This document shows positions 6,931 through 15,397 of a stretch of DNA of 34,603 nt, in pieces. The notes below the pieces were generated by a model, which was not told where the DNA came from, ran no database searches, and was given only the letters and a program-made list of their open reading frames with translations. The position numbers and the translations under genes were made by a program. Each line of letters starts with the position of its first letter. Within the stretch, counting starts at the first letter, position 1. The DNA comes from an uncultured Lachnospiraceae bacterium (GTDB lineage Bacteria; Bacillota; Clostridia; Lachnospirales; Lachnospiraceae): assembly GCA_947626435.1 (NCBI GenBank), contig CANQSB010000030.1, positions 1 to 34,603 of the forward strand, given 5' to 3'.

Positions 6931-9108
6931 TTACATGCTTAATGTCACATCAGCCACATCGACAACCTCCTCTGCCGACTTGGCAAGAAGTATCATATAA
7001 TTGCCCGCATCGACCTTAAAGCCTCCACTCTCCTCGTCATAGTATGCAAAAGCGTCTTCCCTAAGCTCGACCTTCACCTGCTTAGTCTCGCCTGCCTCAA
7101 GCCATACCTTCTCAAATGCCTTTAGCTCCTTTGCAGCCTTCTTTACCTTTGGGAGCTTATCAGCCACATATATCTGCGCAACCTGAGCGCCCGCTCTGCC
7201 GCCAATATTTGAAATATTGAACGTCACCTCGACAAGCTTACTTTCCCGAGTACATTCAACCACCCTTGCCGACAGCCCAGTCATTACAAACTCAGTATAT
7301 GAAAGCCCATAGCCAAACGGAAACGCCGTCTTGACATCATATGTGTCATAATACCTATAGCCTACAAAAATGCCTTCGCCATAATTTACGCTGTCGCCCC
7401 CGGGGAACTCTCCAAGCGCCACCGCAGGACAATCTTCGCCGCTTACAGGGAATGTCTCAGGAAGTCTTCCCGAAGGATTAACCTCGCCGAAAATAACCTC
7501 CGCAAGCGCCGCTCCGCCTTCCATGCCCGCATACCAACCGCATATAAGAGCCTTTGCCTTGTCCACCCATTCACTCATATCTACGGGCGAGCCTACCTGC
7601 ATTATGACAACTGTGTCAGGTCTTACGTCCAAAAGCTTTGATATAAGCTCATCCTGCTCATACGGAAGCTTCAGACTTTCGCGGTCCTGCCCTTCTGTAT
7701 CATAGTCGTGCGTAAGCCCTCCGACAAAAATTACGGCATCCGCATCTTTTGCCGCTTCAAGCGCATCCGCCATATATTCAACATTCTTTTCTTTCTGGCG
7801 TTTTAGCTTTTCCTCGTCTGTCGGCTTTTTTTCAGGTTCAGGACTGCCGTTCAGACTGTCAGCCTGACCGTTTTCATTGTCACCCGTATTCGCCCATATA
7901 TTTCCGACATCTTCATTGCAATATCCTGGTTTGTATACAATCTTCGCGTTGCCGCCAAGCACCATATTTATGCCCATAAGCGGCGTTATCTCATAAAGCG
8001 CCTTTATCTCCGCGCTGCCGCCGCCTAGCGCCTGGCGTCTGTTGGCATTCTCGCCTATTACCAAGAGCTTTTTAATTTTCTTTTTATCAAGCGGCAGTAT
8101 ATTGTCGTCATTTTTCAGCAATACTACTGACTCCCTGGCAGTCTGGCGAAGCGTTTCCTTGTCGCGGTAATCGTTGTAGGTGCCGCTCTTTCGCTCGCCG
8201 TCAAGCATGTGAAGCTCGTTCATCACATGGAGAATGTGCCTTACCTTTTCGTCAAGCTTTTCTATCGCAAGTTCTCTGTCGACTTCGCCGTTTTCTATCA
8301 TTTTAAGCAGCGGATTGGCAAGGTAATATTCATCAAAATTGTCCGTAACTGACATTTCCATGTCAAGCCCGTTCGTAAGCGCCTCTTTCGTGTCATGCAC
8401 TCCGCCCCAATCGGAAACTAAAATGCCTTCAAAGCCCCACTCGTCGCGTAAAATCTTATTGAGCAGGTAGTCGTTATGGCAGCAGTGCGTTCCACGAAGC
8501 TTGTTGTACGCGCCCATGATGCCCTTTGCCTTACCCTTCTTTACAGCCGCCTCAAATGCGGGAAGATAAATCTCCCTAAGCGCCCTCTCGCTTATCTCTA
8601 CATTTACGTCAAGACGCCTCGTTTCCTGATTGTTCACTGCGAAATGCTTCACGCATGATGAAACGTCATTTTCCTCAATACCCTTTACAAGCGGCACCAC
8701 AAGCTCAGACGTCAGATATGGGTCTTCTCCCATATACTCAAAGCTGCGCCCGCATCTGGGGTCGCGCATTATGTTTATCCCCGGTGCCAGTATCATGTCC
8801 TTGCCGCGCCCTCTTGCCTCTTTGCCGAGAAGCTGTCCTGCCTTGTAAGCAAGCTCCCTGTTCCAAGTCGCCGCAAGCGCGGTGTTGCTCGGCATATATG
8901 AAACGCTGTCATATGAAAGCCCGATATCCTGCCATGTATCATTCTTAAAATCCTTGCGCACCCCCATGGGACCGTCCGAAGTTATAAACGGCGGTATTCC
9001 AAGGCGCTCTACCCCTTTGGTAGTAAAAAGCCCGCTGCCATGAATCATGTCAGTCTTCTCCTGTAAAGTAAGCTGACTGATTAATTCCTCTATTTTTTCG
9101 TTTGTCAC
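6931..9108 (-). CDS. Glycoside hydrolase family 3 beta-glycosidase (cytoplasmic)
   Basis: A 725-residue enzyme that releases terminal beta-linked sugars, probably glucose or xylose, from oligosaccharides. The (beta/alpha)8-like domain carries DGPMGVR (45-51), the KHF motif (154-156) and the catalytic nucleophile Asp233 in SDWGG. The second alpha/beta-sandwich domain follows from about residue 320. It is interrupted by a highly charged linker (about 405-445, rich in Glu/Lys/Asp). A fibronectin III-like domain forms the last ~90 residues. There is no signal peptide, so it likely acts on imported oligosaccharides. The start is GTG at 9108, with AGGAGGGATTGAT placed ideally; the overlapping ATG is followed at once by a stop. 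An intrinsic terminator follows. Confidence 0.93.
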   Translation of the reverse strand: MTNEKIEELISQLTLQEKTDMIHGSGLFTTKGVERLGIPPFITSDGPMGVRKDFKNDTWQDIGLSYDSVSYMPSNTALAATWNRELAYKAGQLLGKEARGRGKDMILAPGINIMRDPRCGRSFEYMGEDPYLTSELVVPLVKGIEENDVSSCVKHFAVNNQETRRLDVNVEISERALREIYLPAFEAAVKKGKAKGIMGAYNKLRGTHCCHNDYLLNKILRDEWGFEGILVSDWGGVHDTKEALTNGLDMEMSVTDNFDEYYLANPLLKMIENGEVDRELAIEKLDEKVRHILHVMNELHMLDGERKSGTYNDYRDKETLRQTARESVVLLKNDDNILPLDKKKIKKLLVIGENANRRQALGGGSAEIKALYEITPLMGINMVLGGNAKIVYKPGYCNEDVGNIWANTGDNENGQADSLNGSPEPEKKPTDEEKLKRQKEKNVEYMADALEAAKDADAVIFVGGLTHDYDTEGQDRESLKLPYEQDELISKLLDVRPDTVVIMQVGSPVDMSEWVDKAKALICGWYAGMEGGAALAEVIFGEVNPSGRLPETFPVSGEDCPAVALGEFPGGDSVNYGEGIFVGYRYYDTYDVKTAFPFGYGLSYTEFVMTGLSARVVECTRESKLVEVTFNISNIGGRAGAQVAQIYVADKLPKVKKAAKELKAFEKVWLEAGETKQVKVELREDAFAYYDEESGGFKVDAGNYMILLAKSAEEVVDVADVTLSM

Positions 9109-9139
9109 ATCAATCCCTCCTCTTAACTTAAATCTGCAC

Positions 9140-9173
9140 GAAAGCTGCCGCTCCTGCGCTTTTCACAGCTTTC
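9140..9173 (-). repeat. Hairpin immediately after lgt
   Basis: GAAAGCTG (9140-9147) pairs perfectly with CAGCTTTC (9166-9173) across an 18-base loop. It begins at the base next to the lgt stop codon and lies just before the GH3 ribosome-binding site. No T-run follows on the minus strand, so it may protect the lgt 3' end or modulate read-through. Confidence 0.4.
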
Positions 9174-10052
9174 CTACGCTTTTTCGACGTCAGATTTCTT
9201 TGCCATGCGAAAGCGTATGATAAAATTAACCACTACAGCCGCCGCAAACATAACAATGCCAAGCACCTGAGATACGGCGATGCCTGTGTGCGGTATCAGA
9301 AGCTGGTCTGTGCGAAGCCCCTCTATAAAAAATCTGCCTATCCCATAGCCTCCAAGATATATCAGACACATCTGGCCGTTATATTTCTTGTATTTATGAT
9401 AAAAAAACATAAACGCCAGCAGGCACAGATTCCACATGCCTTCATACAGGAAAGTCGGATGAACCTGAATAAAATTCACATCACCCATAGCTATCATGCC
9501 ATCAATATGCGACTGCGCTATATCCCATGACCTTACCGCCTCGACAGGCAGCCTCATGGCAAACAGATTGTCAGTGTACCCGCCGAACGCCTCGCGGTTG
9601 AAAAAGTTGCCCCATCTGCCAATAATCTGCCCGAGCACAAGTCCATACACACCGCAGTCTCCAATCTGGTACGGCGATAGCTTTTTCACTTTTGAATAAA
9701 CGAAGAGTGTCGCAAACGCGCCTATCACCGCGCCGTAAATCGCCATACCACCCTGCCGCGTATTGAAAATACTGAGCAAATCATCCTTATACATATCCCA
9801 TGAAAAGACGACGTAATATATGCGCGCGCCTATTATTGAAAAAATAACGGCATATATGGCAAAATCCCATATTATGTCAGGGTCAAGCCCTTCCCATCTG
9901 GCAATCCGCGCGGCAAGCAGAATCCCCAGCCCCACGCCAATGCCGATAATCAGACCATAAAGCGCAATGCGGAATCCGAATACATAAAAGCTTTTTGGCA
10001 CATTTTCCAGATAAATTCCCAAGTGTGGAAATGCAATGTCTGTTGAGTTCAT
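9174..10052 (-). CDS. lgt: Prolipoprotein diacylglyceryl transferase Lgt
   Basis: Membrane enzyme, 292 residues, that moves diacylglycerol from phosphatidylglycerol onto the lipobox cysteine of prolipoproteins; the solute-binding lipoprotein at 4030-5658 would be a substrate. Seven or so transmembrane helices are apparent. The signature GRWGNFFNREAFGG contains the conserved Arg and Glu, and HPTFLYEGMWN follows. The usual HGG loop reads RQGG here, as in many Clostridia. I chose ATG at 10052 over the ATG 18 bases upstream because AGAGG is correctly spaced from it. It sits 66 bp after ychF. Confidence 0.95.
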   Translation of the reverse strand: MNSTDIAFPHLGIYLENVPKSFYVFGFRIALYGLIIGIGVGLGILLAARIARWEGLDPDIIWDFAIYAVIFSIIGARIYYVVFSWDMYKDDLLSIFNTRQGGMAIYGAVIGAFATLFVYSKVKKLSPYQIGDCGVYGLVLGQIIGRWGNFFNREAFGGYTDNLFAMRLPVEAVRSWDIAQSHIDGMIAMGDVNFIQVHPTFLYEGMWNLCLLAFMFFYHKYKKYNGQMCLIYLGGYGIGRFFIEGLRTDQLLIPHTGIAVSQVLGIVMFAAAVVVNFIIRFRMAKKSDVEKA

Positions 10053-10118
10053 TTTATACCTCTTTTTCATTACCGCTTATAAACAATGCGATATTTTTAA
10101 CCGTCAATTATTGCGGTT

Positions 10119-11216
10119 TTAGACATTAAATCTAAATAATATCACGTCTCCATCCTTAACGACGTAGTCTTTGCCCTCCAAGCCCACAAGTCCCTTGTCC
10201 CTTGCCGCGGCAAGCGAACCGTTTTCAAGCAAATCCTTATAATTCACAACCTCGGCGCGGATAAAGCCGCGTTCAAAATCAGTATGTATTTTGCCCGCAG
10301 CCTGGGGCGCTTTCGTGCCAAGCTTGATTGTCCATGCGCGGCACTCGTCCTCGCCCGCCGTAAGGAAGCTTATCAGCCCCAACAGGCGGTAGCTTGCCGC
10401 TATAAGCTTGTCCAAGCCTGACTCCTTTAAGCCCAAATCTTCAAGGAACATCTGCTTTTCGTCGTCATCAAGCTCCGCTATCTCCTGCTCTATCTGAGCG
10501 CAGATTACGAATACCTCAAAGCCCTCCTTCGCCGCATACTCGCGTACCGCCTTCACTCCGGCGTTGCTCGCGCCGTCATCGGCAAGGTCGTCCTCGGCAA
10601 CATTTGCCGCAAAAATAACAGGCTTGTCAGTAAGCAGGTTATAGCCGTTCCTCCATGCCGTTTCTTCCTCATCGTCAGTGGTAAAGCTCTTGGCAAGCTT
10701 CCCTTCCTCAAGATGCGCCTTGAGTCTTTCCGCAAGCGCAAGCTCCTTCGCCTGTGACTTGTCGTTCTTTGCCCCGCGCGAAACCTTCGCTATGCGTCGT
10801 TCAAGTATCTCTATATCTGAAAAAATAAGCTCCAGATTGATTGTCTCAATATCCCTGAGCGGGTCAATGCTGCCGTCAACATGCACTATGTTTGAATCCT
10901 CAAAGCACCTTACCACATGTACTATAGCGTCAACCTCCCTGATGTTCGCAAGGAACTGGTTGCCAAGCCCCTCGCCCTTTGACGCGCCCTTTACAAGCCC
11001 CGCGATGTCCACAAACTCAATTACGGCGGGCGTTACTTTTTTGGTTTTGTACAGGTCGCCGAGAAGCTTGATGCGCTCGTCCGGTACTGCCACTACGCCG
11101 ATATTAGGGTCGATAGTGCAGAACGGATAATTTGCCGACTCCGCGCCTGCTTTTGTGAGTGAGTTAAAAAGAGTGCTCTTGCCTACATTCGGGAGACCGA
11201 CGATTCCCAATTTCAT
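10119..11216 (-). CDS. ychF: Obg-family ATPase/GTPase YchF (redox-regulated ATPase)
   Basis: A 365-residue ribosome-associated P-loop NTPase. The G1 loop is GLPNVGKS at 7-14, and DIAGLVKGASKGEGLGNQFL covers the G3/switch region. A coiled-coil insertion (about 125-165) follows the YchF pattern, and the C-terminal TGS domain ends in DGDVILFRFNV. The family prefers ATP over GTP and is linked to translation and oxidative stress responses. The ATG at 11216 has GGAGGAAATAACAAAAT upstream. A candidate promoter lies at 11305-11333, and a 30-codon ORF with its own ribosome site overlaps the gene start. Confidence 0.96.
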   Translation of the reverse strand: MKLGIVGLPNVGKSTLFNSLTKAGAESANYPFCTIDPNIGVVAVPDERIKLLGDLYKTKKVTPAVIEFVDIAGLVKGASKGEGLGNQFLANIREVDAIVHVVRCFEDSNIVHVDGSIDPLRDIETINLELIFSDIEILERRIAKVSRGAKNDKSQAKELALAERLKAHLEEGKLAKSFTTDDEEETAWRNGYNLLTDKPVIFAANVAEDDLADDGASNAGVKAVREYAAKEGFEVFVICAQIEQEIAELDDDEKQMFLEDLGLKESGLDKLIAASYRLLGLISFLTAGEDECRAWTIKLGTKAPQAAGKIHTDFERGFIRAEVVNYKDLLENGSLAAARDKGLVGLEGKDYVVKDGDVILFRFNV

Positions 11217-11256
11217 ATTTTGTTATTTCCTCCTTAAAAATGAAATCTTTTCCCAT
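11164..11256 (-). CDS. Possible 30-residue leader ORF overlapping the start of ychF
   Basis: ATG at 11256 follows AAAGGAGCG at good spacing and opens 30 codons (MGKDFIFKEEITKYEIGNRR...) in a frame different from ychF. It ends at a TAA (11166-11164) about 50 bases inside the ychF gene. It lies within the transcript predicted from the 11305-11333 promoter. The residue content is unremarkable. Its ribosome site looks better spaced than that of ychF itself, so translation of this ORF could affect ychF initiation. It may also be chance. Confidence 0.3.
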   Translation of the reverse strand: MGKDFIFKEEITKYEIGNRRSPECRQEHSF

Positions 11257-11304
11257 TGAAAACGCTCCTTTCATAAAGAAAAGAGCCTCTGATATAGCAT
11301 AAAT

Positions 11305-11333
11305 ATCGTACCATATTAAGGTTCAAATGTCCA
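11305..11333 (-). promoter_or_regulatory. Candidate promoter of ychF
   Basis: Minus-strand TGGACA (11333-11328), a 17-base spacer, then TACGAT (11310-11305). It lies about 90 bp upstream of the ychF start and downstream of mazF. The leader also contains a possible GCTC..GAGC hairpin at about 11266-11290. Confidence 0.55.
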
Positions 11334-11447
11334 TATCTGTATTATATTTCCAACTTTTCGCCAATATAATTTTCAAATTCTTTTTATTTATGTTTTCATC
11401 ATTCATAATTTTTTGCGTTTGCTATATCTCAAACTCCACTATAAAAA

Positions 11448-11774
11448 TCAAAAAAATGTTTTAATATACGACAGGGTTTTATCAAATAAGTCCTTGGGCA
11501 TTTTTTCCACAAACTGAATGTTCCTACTGGTAACGTCTAAACATTTAATATGCTCTGTTAAAATTACTCCTGTTGTTTTCGTCCTGCCATCTAACGGAAT
11601 ATGCAGTGGAAAAGTATTATTTGTGTTTGTTATTGGGCATACGATGGCGAACTTAGTCCTTATAAAAAATTGTTCATTACTAATAATTACGCCAGGCCTT
11701 CTTCCAGCCTGTTCGTGTCCGGACTGAGGACTAAAATCAAGGAATACTATATCTCCCTGTTTTGGATTATACAT
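11448..11774 (-). CDS. mazF: MazF/PemK-family endoribonuclease toxin
   Basis: Toxin of 108 residues that cleaves mRNA at short sequence motifs when freed from its antitoxin. The typical N-terminus is present: GDIVFLDFSPQSGHEQAGRRPGVIIS, with the conserved GHEQ-x-RRP core, then the VCPITNT strand and a GVILTEHIKCLD segment. The ATG at 11774 overlaps the antitoxin stop by one base (TAATG), and AAGGAAG lies eight bases upstream. A GTG six bases earlier is too close to that site. The close coupling with the upstream antitoxin is standard for type II modules. Confidence 0.93.
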   Translation of the reverse strand: MYNPKQGDIVFLDFSPQSGHEQAGRRPGVIISNEQFFIRTKFAIVCPITNTNNTFPLHIPLDGRTKTTGVILTEHIKCLDVTSRNIQFVEKMPKDLFDKTLSYIKTFF

Positions 11775-12019
11775 TACCACACTTCCTTTCCGATTGGAGA
11801 ACCCCAGTCGAAATCTTCCGCTGTGCTTTCGCCAGTATAATCTTTAAAAATATCATCTAAAGTCAATGCTTTTTCCTTTTTTACTTTCGTAATTACAATA
11901 TTATCATCAACTCGATTCAATTCCACAAGATCATTTTCCATCATTCCCAATGCGTCAAGAAATGCCTTTGGTATCCTTATCCCCTGTGAATTTCCCCATT
12001 TTTGAATTGTAGCTTGCAT
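11774..12019 (-). CDS. mazE: MazE-family antitoxin (AbrB-like)
   Basis: Antitoxin of 81 residues. The N-terminal swapped-hairpin AbrB/MazE DNA-binding fold begins MQATIQKWGNSQGIRIPKAFLDALG, followed by NIVITK. The acidic C-terminal tail (about 55-81, LDDIFKDYTGESTAEDFDWG) should wrap around and inhibit MazF. It is translated from ATG 12019 behind AGGAGG. The promoter just upstream carries two identical palindromes, consistent with self-repression by the MazE-MazF complex. Confidence 0.93.
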   Translation of the reverse strand: MQATIQKWGNSQGIRIPKAFLDALGMMENDLVELNRVDDNIVITKVKKEKALTLDDIFKDYTGESTAEDFDWGSPIGKEVW

Positions 12020-12042
12020 AAATTATCAGCCTCCTCGCTATA

Positions 12043-12072
12043 AGTATATACAATAGTATATACCATTGTCAA
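12043..12072 (-). promoter_or_regulatory. mazEF promoter with twin GTATATAC operator-like palindromes
   Basis: Minus-strand TTGACA (12072-12067) and TATACT (12048-12043) are 18 bases apart. Two identical, self-complementary octamers GTATATAC lie at 12044-12051 and 12056-12063, one over the -10 and one in the spacer, with centres 12 bp apart. This is the expected layout for autoregulation by the toxin-antitoxin complex. The promoter is seen directly; the operator role is inferred. Confidence 0.8.
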
Positions 12073-12162
12073 TAAAACTATATATAAATTATTCCCAATC
12101 CGCTAACATTTTTCTCTTTCAAATTTTAAAGCTTTTTATCCAACATACAATTATCTAATGAA

Positions 12163-12199
12163 TAAAACAGCAGCGTTCAAGTTTTTCACTCGAACGCTG
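12163..12199 (-). terminator. Probable terminator after purA
   Basis: CAGCGTTC (12171-12178) pairs with GAACGCTG (12192-12199). Read on the minus strand, the stem is followed by CTGTTTTATT. It lies about 75 bp past the purA stop and before the mazEF promoter, so it closes the purine cluster. The T-run is short. Confidence 0.5.
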
Positions 12200-12275
12200 T
12201 GATTTGATATTGCGTGCAGTTTGCAGCTCTAATGACCGTAATACCCACGCCACATAATAATTGAATTATTTCCGA

Positions 12276-13568
12276 CTACTTCTTCAACGGACTCTCCCGA
12301 TAAATAATATCCTCCCTAGACGGTCCGTTGCTAATATGCGTTATCGGATAGCCTATATGCTCCTCGATAAACTCCACATACCTGCGGCAATTCTCAGGCA
12401 GCTCCTCATACTTCCTTATGCCGCGTATCTCGCATTTCCAGCCAGGGAGCTTTTCAAATACGGGCTTAGCCTTTTCGAGCTTTGATGTGACGGGAAACTG
12501 TGTCGTGACCTCTCCGTCAATCTCGTAGCCCGTACATACGGGGATTTCATCAAGATAGCCCAGCACGTCAAGCACTGTAAAGCATACATTGGTAGTGCCC
12601 TGCATACGGCAGCCGTACTTTGACGCCACACAGTCAAACCAGCCCATTCTTCTAGGACGTCCCGTAGTCGCGCCGTACTCGCCCCCGTCGCCACCTCTGC
12701 GCCTGAGTTCATCCGCCTCAGTGCCGAAAATTTCAGACACAAACGCGCCTGCGCCGACTGCAGACGAGTATGCCTTGCACACCGTATAAATCTCCTTTAT
12801 CTCATAAGGCGGAAGTCCCGCGCCGATAGCGCCGTATGCCGCCAGTGTAGATGATGATGTAACCATAGGATAAATGCCGTGGTCGGGATCTTTTAGCGTG
12901 CCAAGCTGTCCCTCGAGCAGAATTTCCTTGCCCGCGTTTATGGCGTCATACAGATATGTAGCGACATCGCATACATACGGCTCAATCATATTTCTATACT
13001 CATGCAGAGTGGACAAAAGCTCATCCGTGTCAATGAGCGGCTTGTGGTAAAGATGCTCCAGAATAACATTCTTCTGCTCCGCAACGCGCTTAACCTTATC
13101 CTTTAAAATCTCCTCATCAAAAAGCTCGCTGACCTGAAAACCGATTTTTGCGTATTTATCAGAATAAAACGGCGCTATGCCTGATTTTGTAGAGCCGAAA
13201 GACTTGCCGCCAAGCCTTTCCTCCTCGTACTGGTCAAACAGCACATGATAAGGCATCACTATCTGCGCCCTGTCCGACACAAGGATTTTGGGCATTGGGA
13301 CATTCCTGTCCGTGATTGACTTGATTTCCTTCATAAGCACAGGAATGTTAAGCGCCACGCCATTGCCGATAATGTTTGTCGTATGGCTGTAAAATACGCC
13401 TGACGGAAGCGTGTGCAGCGCAAATTTGCCGTAATTGTTTACTATAGTATGCCCCGCGTTCGCCCCGCCCTGAAAGCGTATGATGATATCCGCCTTCTGT
13501 GCAAGCATATCCGTGATTTTGCCCTTTCCCTCGTCGCCCCAATTAGCTCCTACTACCGCCTTAACCAT
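12276..13568 (-). CDS. purA: Adenylosuccinate synthetase PurA
   Basis: GTP-dependent enzyme, 430 residues, that joins IMP and aspartate to give adenylosuccinate, the first step from IMP to AMP. The GDEGKGK nucleotide loop is at 11-17, followed by QGGANAGHTIV with the catalytic His, and GRPRRMGWFD near residue 300. The preferred start is ATG 13568, because GGAGG lies six to seven bases upstream; the ATG at 13574 directly abuts that site. It has its own promoter at 13652-13680 yet sits right after purB, whose product completes the AMP branch. Length is normal. Confidence 0.97.
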   Translation of the reverse strand: MVKAVVGANWGDEGKGKITDMLAQKADIIIRFQGGANAGHTIVNNYGKFALHTLPSGVFYSHTTNIIGNGVALNIPVLMKEIKSITDRNVPMPKILVSDRAQIVMPYHVLFDQYEEERLGGKSFGSTKSGIAPFYSDKYAKIGFQVSELFDEEILKDKVKRVAEQKNVILEHLYHKPLIDTDELLSTLHEYRNMIEPYVCDVATYLYDAINAGKEILLEGQLGTLKDPDHGIYPMVTSSSTLAAYGAIGAGLPPYEIKEIYTVCKAYSSAVGAGAFVSEIFGTEADELRRRGGDGGEYGATTGRPRRMGWFDCVASKYGCRMQGTTNVCFTVLDVLGYLDEIPVCTGYEIDGEVTTQFPVTSKLEKAKPVFEKLPGWKCEIRGIRKYEELPENCRRYVEFIEEHIGYPITHISNGPSREDIIYRESPLKK

Positions 13569-13651
13569 TGTCATACCTCCGCGTCTTTATATATTTGATG
13601 CAGCTACCTTCCTTCACTTCGTTTCGGTATAAATTATCCACACCGTTTTTT

Positions 13652-13680
13652 ATAATACAACTTTTTTCCCGATATGTAAA
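13652..13680 (-). promoter_or_regulatory. Candidate sigma-A promoter of purA
   Basis: Minus-strand TTTACA (13680-13675), a 17-base spacer and TATTAT (13657-13652), about 85 bp upstream of the purA ATG within the 249 bp purB-purA gap. This suggests purA can be expressed apart from purC-purF-purB. I saw no purine riboswitch or PurR-box match nearby. Confidence 0.65.
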
Positions 13681-13817
13681 CAACAAGAAACACACTTTAT
13701 AAATTTTCTGTAACGGTTCAGCCCTCGGTTTCACTTCCACGCTTGATGCACACAAAATGCCCCAAAGCCGCATTTGGACACTGAACTACTACACTTTTCT
13801 ATTGTCGCAAATAAAAA

Positions 13818-15269
13818 TCATACAGAAATATCGGCTTTAACGCCAAGCTCCGCCTTGTTTGCCTCCAATACGGGTTTGACAACTTTGTTTAAAAAGTTCT
13901 CCACCTGCAGCGGCGCGCGTCCGACATATTTTGAGGGCTCCATTGCCGCCTGAAGCTCCTCGAGTGTCAAATTAAATTCGCTGTCCGCCGCGATAAGCTC
14001 AAGCAGGTTGTTATCCTTGCCCTCAACCTTAACATTTCTCCCCGCTTCCATTGAAAGCTTTCTAATCTTCTCATGCAGCTCCTGACGGTTGCCGCCGTTC
14101 TTTACGGCATCCATCATAATATTCTCTGTCGCCATAAACGGAAGCTCCGCAAGCATATGCTTTCTGATAACCTTATCATATACCACAAGTCCGTCCACAA
14201 CATTTAAGCAGAGGTCAAGTATACCGTCCACTGCAAGAAAGCCCTCGGGGATAGAAAGGCGTTTGTTTGCCGAATCGTCAAGCGTCCTCTCAAACCACTG
14301 TGTAGCTGAGGTTATCGCGGGATTGAGCGCGTCTATCATCACATAGCGCGAAAGCGACGCGATACGCTCAGAGCGCATAGGATTTCGCTTGTATGCCATT
14401 GCTGACGAGCCTATCTGGTTCTTCTCAAACGGTTCTTCCACTTCTTTTAAGTGCTGCAGAAGTCTTATGTCGTTTGACATCTTATGCGCGCTCGCCGCAA
14501 TTCCCGCAAGCACATTTGCCACTCTCGTGTCCACCTTGCGCGAATATGTCTGTCCTGATACGGCATAGCACTCCTCAAAGCCCATTTTTTCGGCAATCAT
14601 GGGATCTATTTTGTCTATCGTCTCATTATCGCCATTGAAAAGCTCGAGAAAGCTTGCCTGTGTGCCTGTCGTACCTTTTGAGCCTAAGAGTTTCAGGCTG
14701 CCTGCCACATACTCCAAATCCTCCAAATCCATGAGGAACTCCTGCAGCCAAAGTGTAGCCCTCTTTCCTACTGTCGTAGGCTGCGCGGGCTGGAAATGCG
14801 TAAACGCAAGCGTAGGCAGATCCTTGTATTTGTCCGCAAAGCGCGCAAGCTCATCAATAACGCTCACAAGCTTTTTATGCACAAGCTTCAGCGCCTCGCG
14901 CATCACAATAATATCCGTGTTGTCGCCGACATAGCATGAGGTAGCCCCAAGATGTATAATGCCCGCCGCCTTCGGACACTGCTGCCCATATGCGTAAACA
15001 TGGCTCATCACGTCATGGCGCACAAGCTTTTCGCGCTCCCTCGCCACATCATAATTTATGTCCTCCGCGTGCGCTTTCAGCTCGTCAATCTGCTCCTGCG
15101 TGATTACGGGCTTTCCGTTTTCGCTGAGTCCCAGCTCCATCTCAGTCTCGGCAAGCGCAATCCAGAGCCGCCTCCAAGTCCTGAATTTCATGTCCTGTGA
15201 AAATATGTACTGCATTTCCTTGCTCGCGTACCGCTCCGAAAGCGGGCTTGTGTACCTGTCTGTGCTCAT
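13818..15269 (-). CDS. purB: Adenylosuccinate lyase PurB
   Basis: Acts twice in purine synthesis: it splits SAICAR to AICAR plus fumarate, and adenylosuccinate to AMP plus fumarate. The 483-residue protein has the fumarase/aspartase-superfamily loop [12 protein letters not shown] at about 287-298, [14 protein letters not shown] around 157-170, and [14 protein letters not shown] with the catalytic His region at about 106-119. At 483 residues it belongs to the longer subgroup resembling animal ADSL, not the ~430-residue B. subtilis type. GAGGTAAAAT precedes the ATG. It lies between purF and purA. Confidence 0.97.
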   Translation of the reverse strand: MSTDRYTSPLSERYASKEMQYIFSQDMKFRTWRRLWIALAETEMELGLSENGKPVITQEQIDELKAHAEDINYDVAREREKLVRHDVMSHVYAYGQQCPKAAGIIHLGATSCYVGDNTDIIVMREALKLVHKKLVSVIDELARFADKYKDLPTLAFTHFQPAQPTTVGKRATLWLQEFLMDLEDLEYVAGSLKLLGSKGTTGTQASFLELFNGDNETIDKIDPMIAEKMGFEECYAVSGQTYSRKVDTRVANVLAGIAASAHKMSNDIRLLQHLKEVEEPFEKNQIGSSAMAYKRNPMRSERIASLSRYVMIDALNPAITSATQWFERTLDDSANKRLSIPEGFLAVDGILDLCLNVVDGLVVYDKVIRKHMLAELPFMATENIMMDAVKNGGNRQELHEKIRKLSMEAGRNVKVEGKDNNLLELIAADSEFNLTLEELQAAMEPSKYVGRAPLQVENFLNKVVKPVLEANKAELGVKADISV

Positions 15270-15397
15270 ATTTTACCTCTTTCCATATCAATTTTAAAGA
15301 TTGTGAAATGTATTCCAAACTATCTGAATCATATGCCTGTAAGCCTTAGCAGCGCCTAATGCTGCTTAATCCCTTGAGAAATTTTAACAGATGCTTT

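Noticed and set aside
9174-10052. Lgt as inactive because the HGG histidine is replaced
   Set aside because: RQGG at this place is common in clostridial Lgt, and the GRWGNFFNRE signature is complete.
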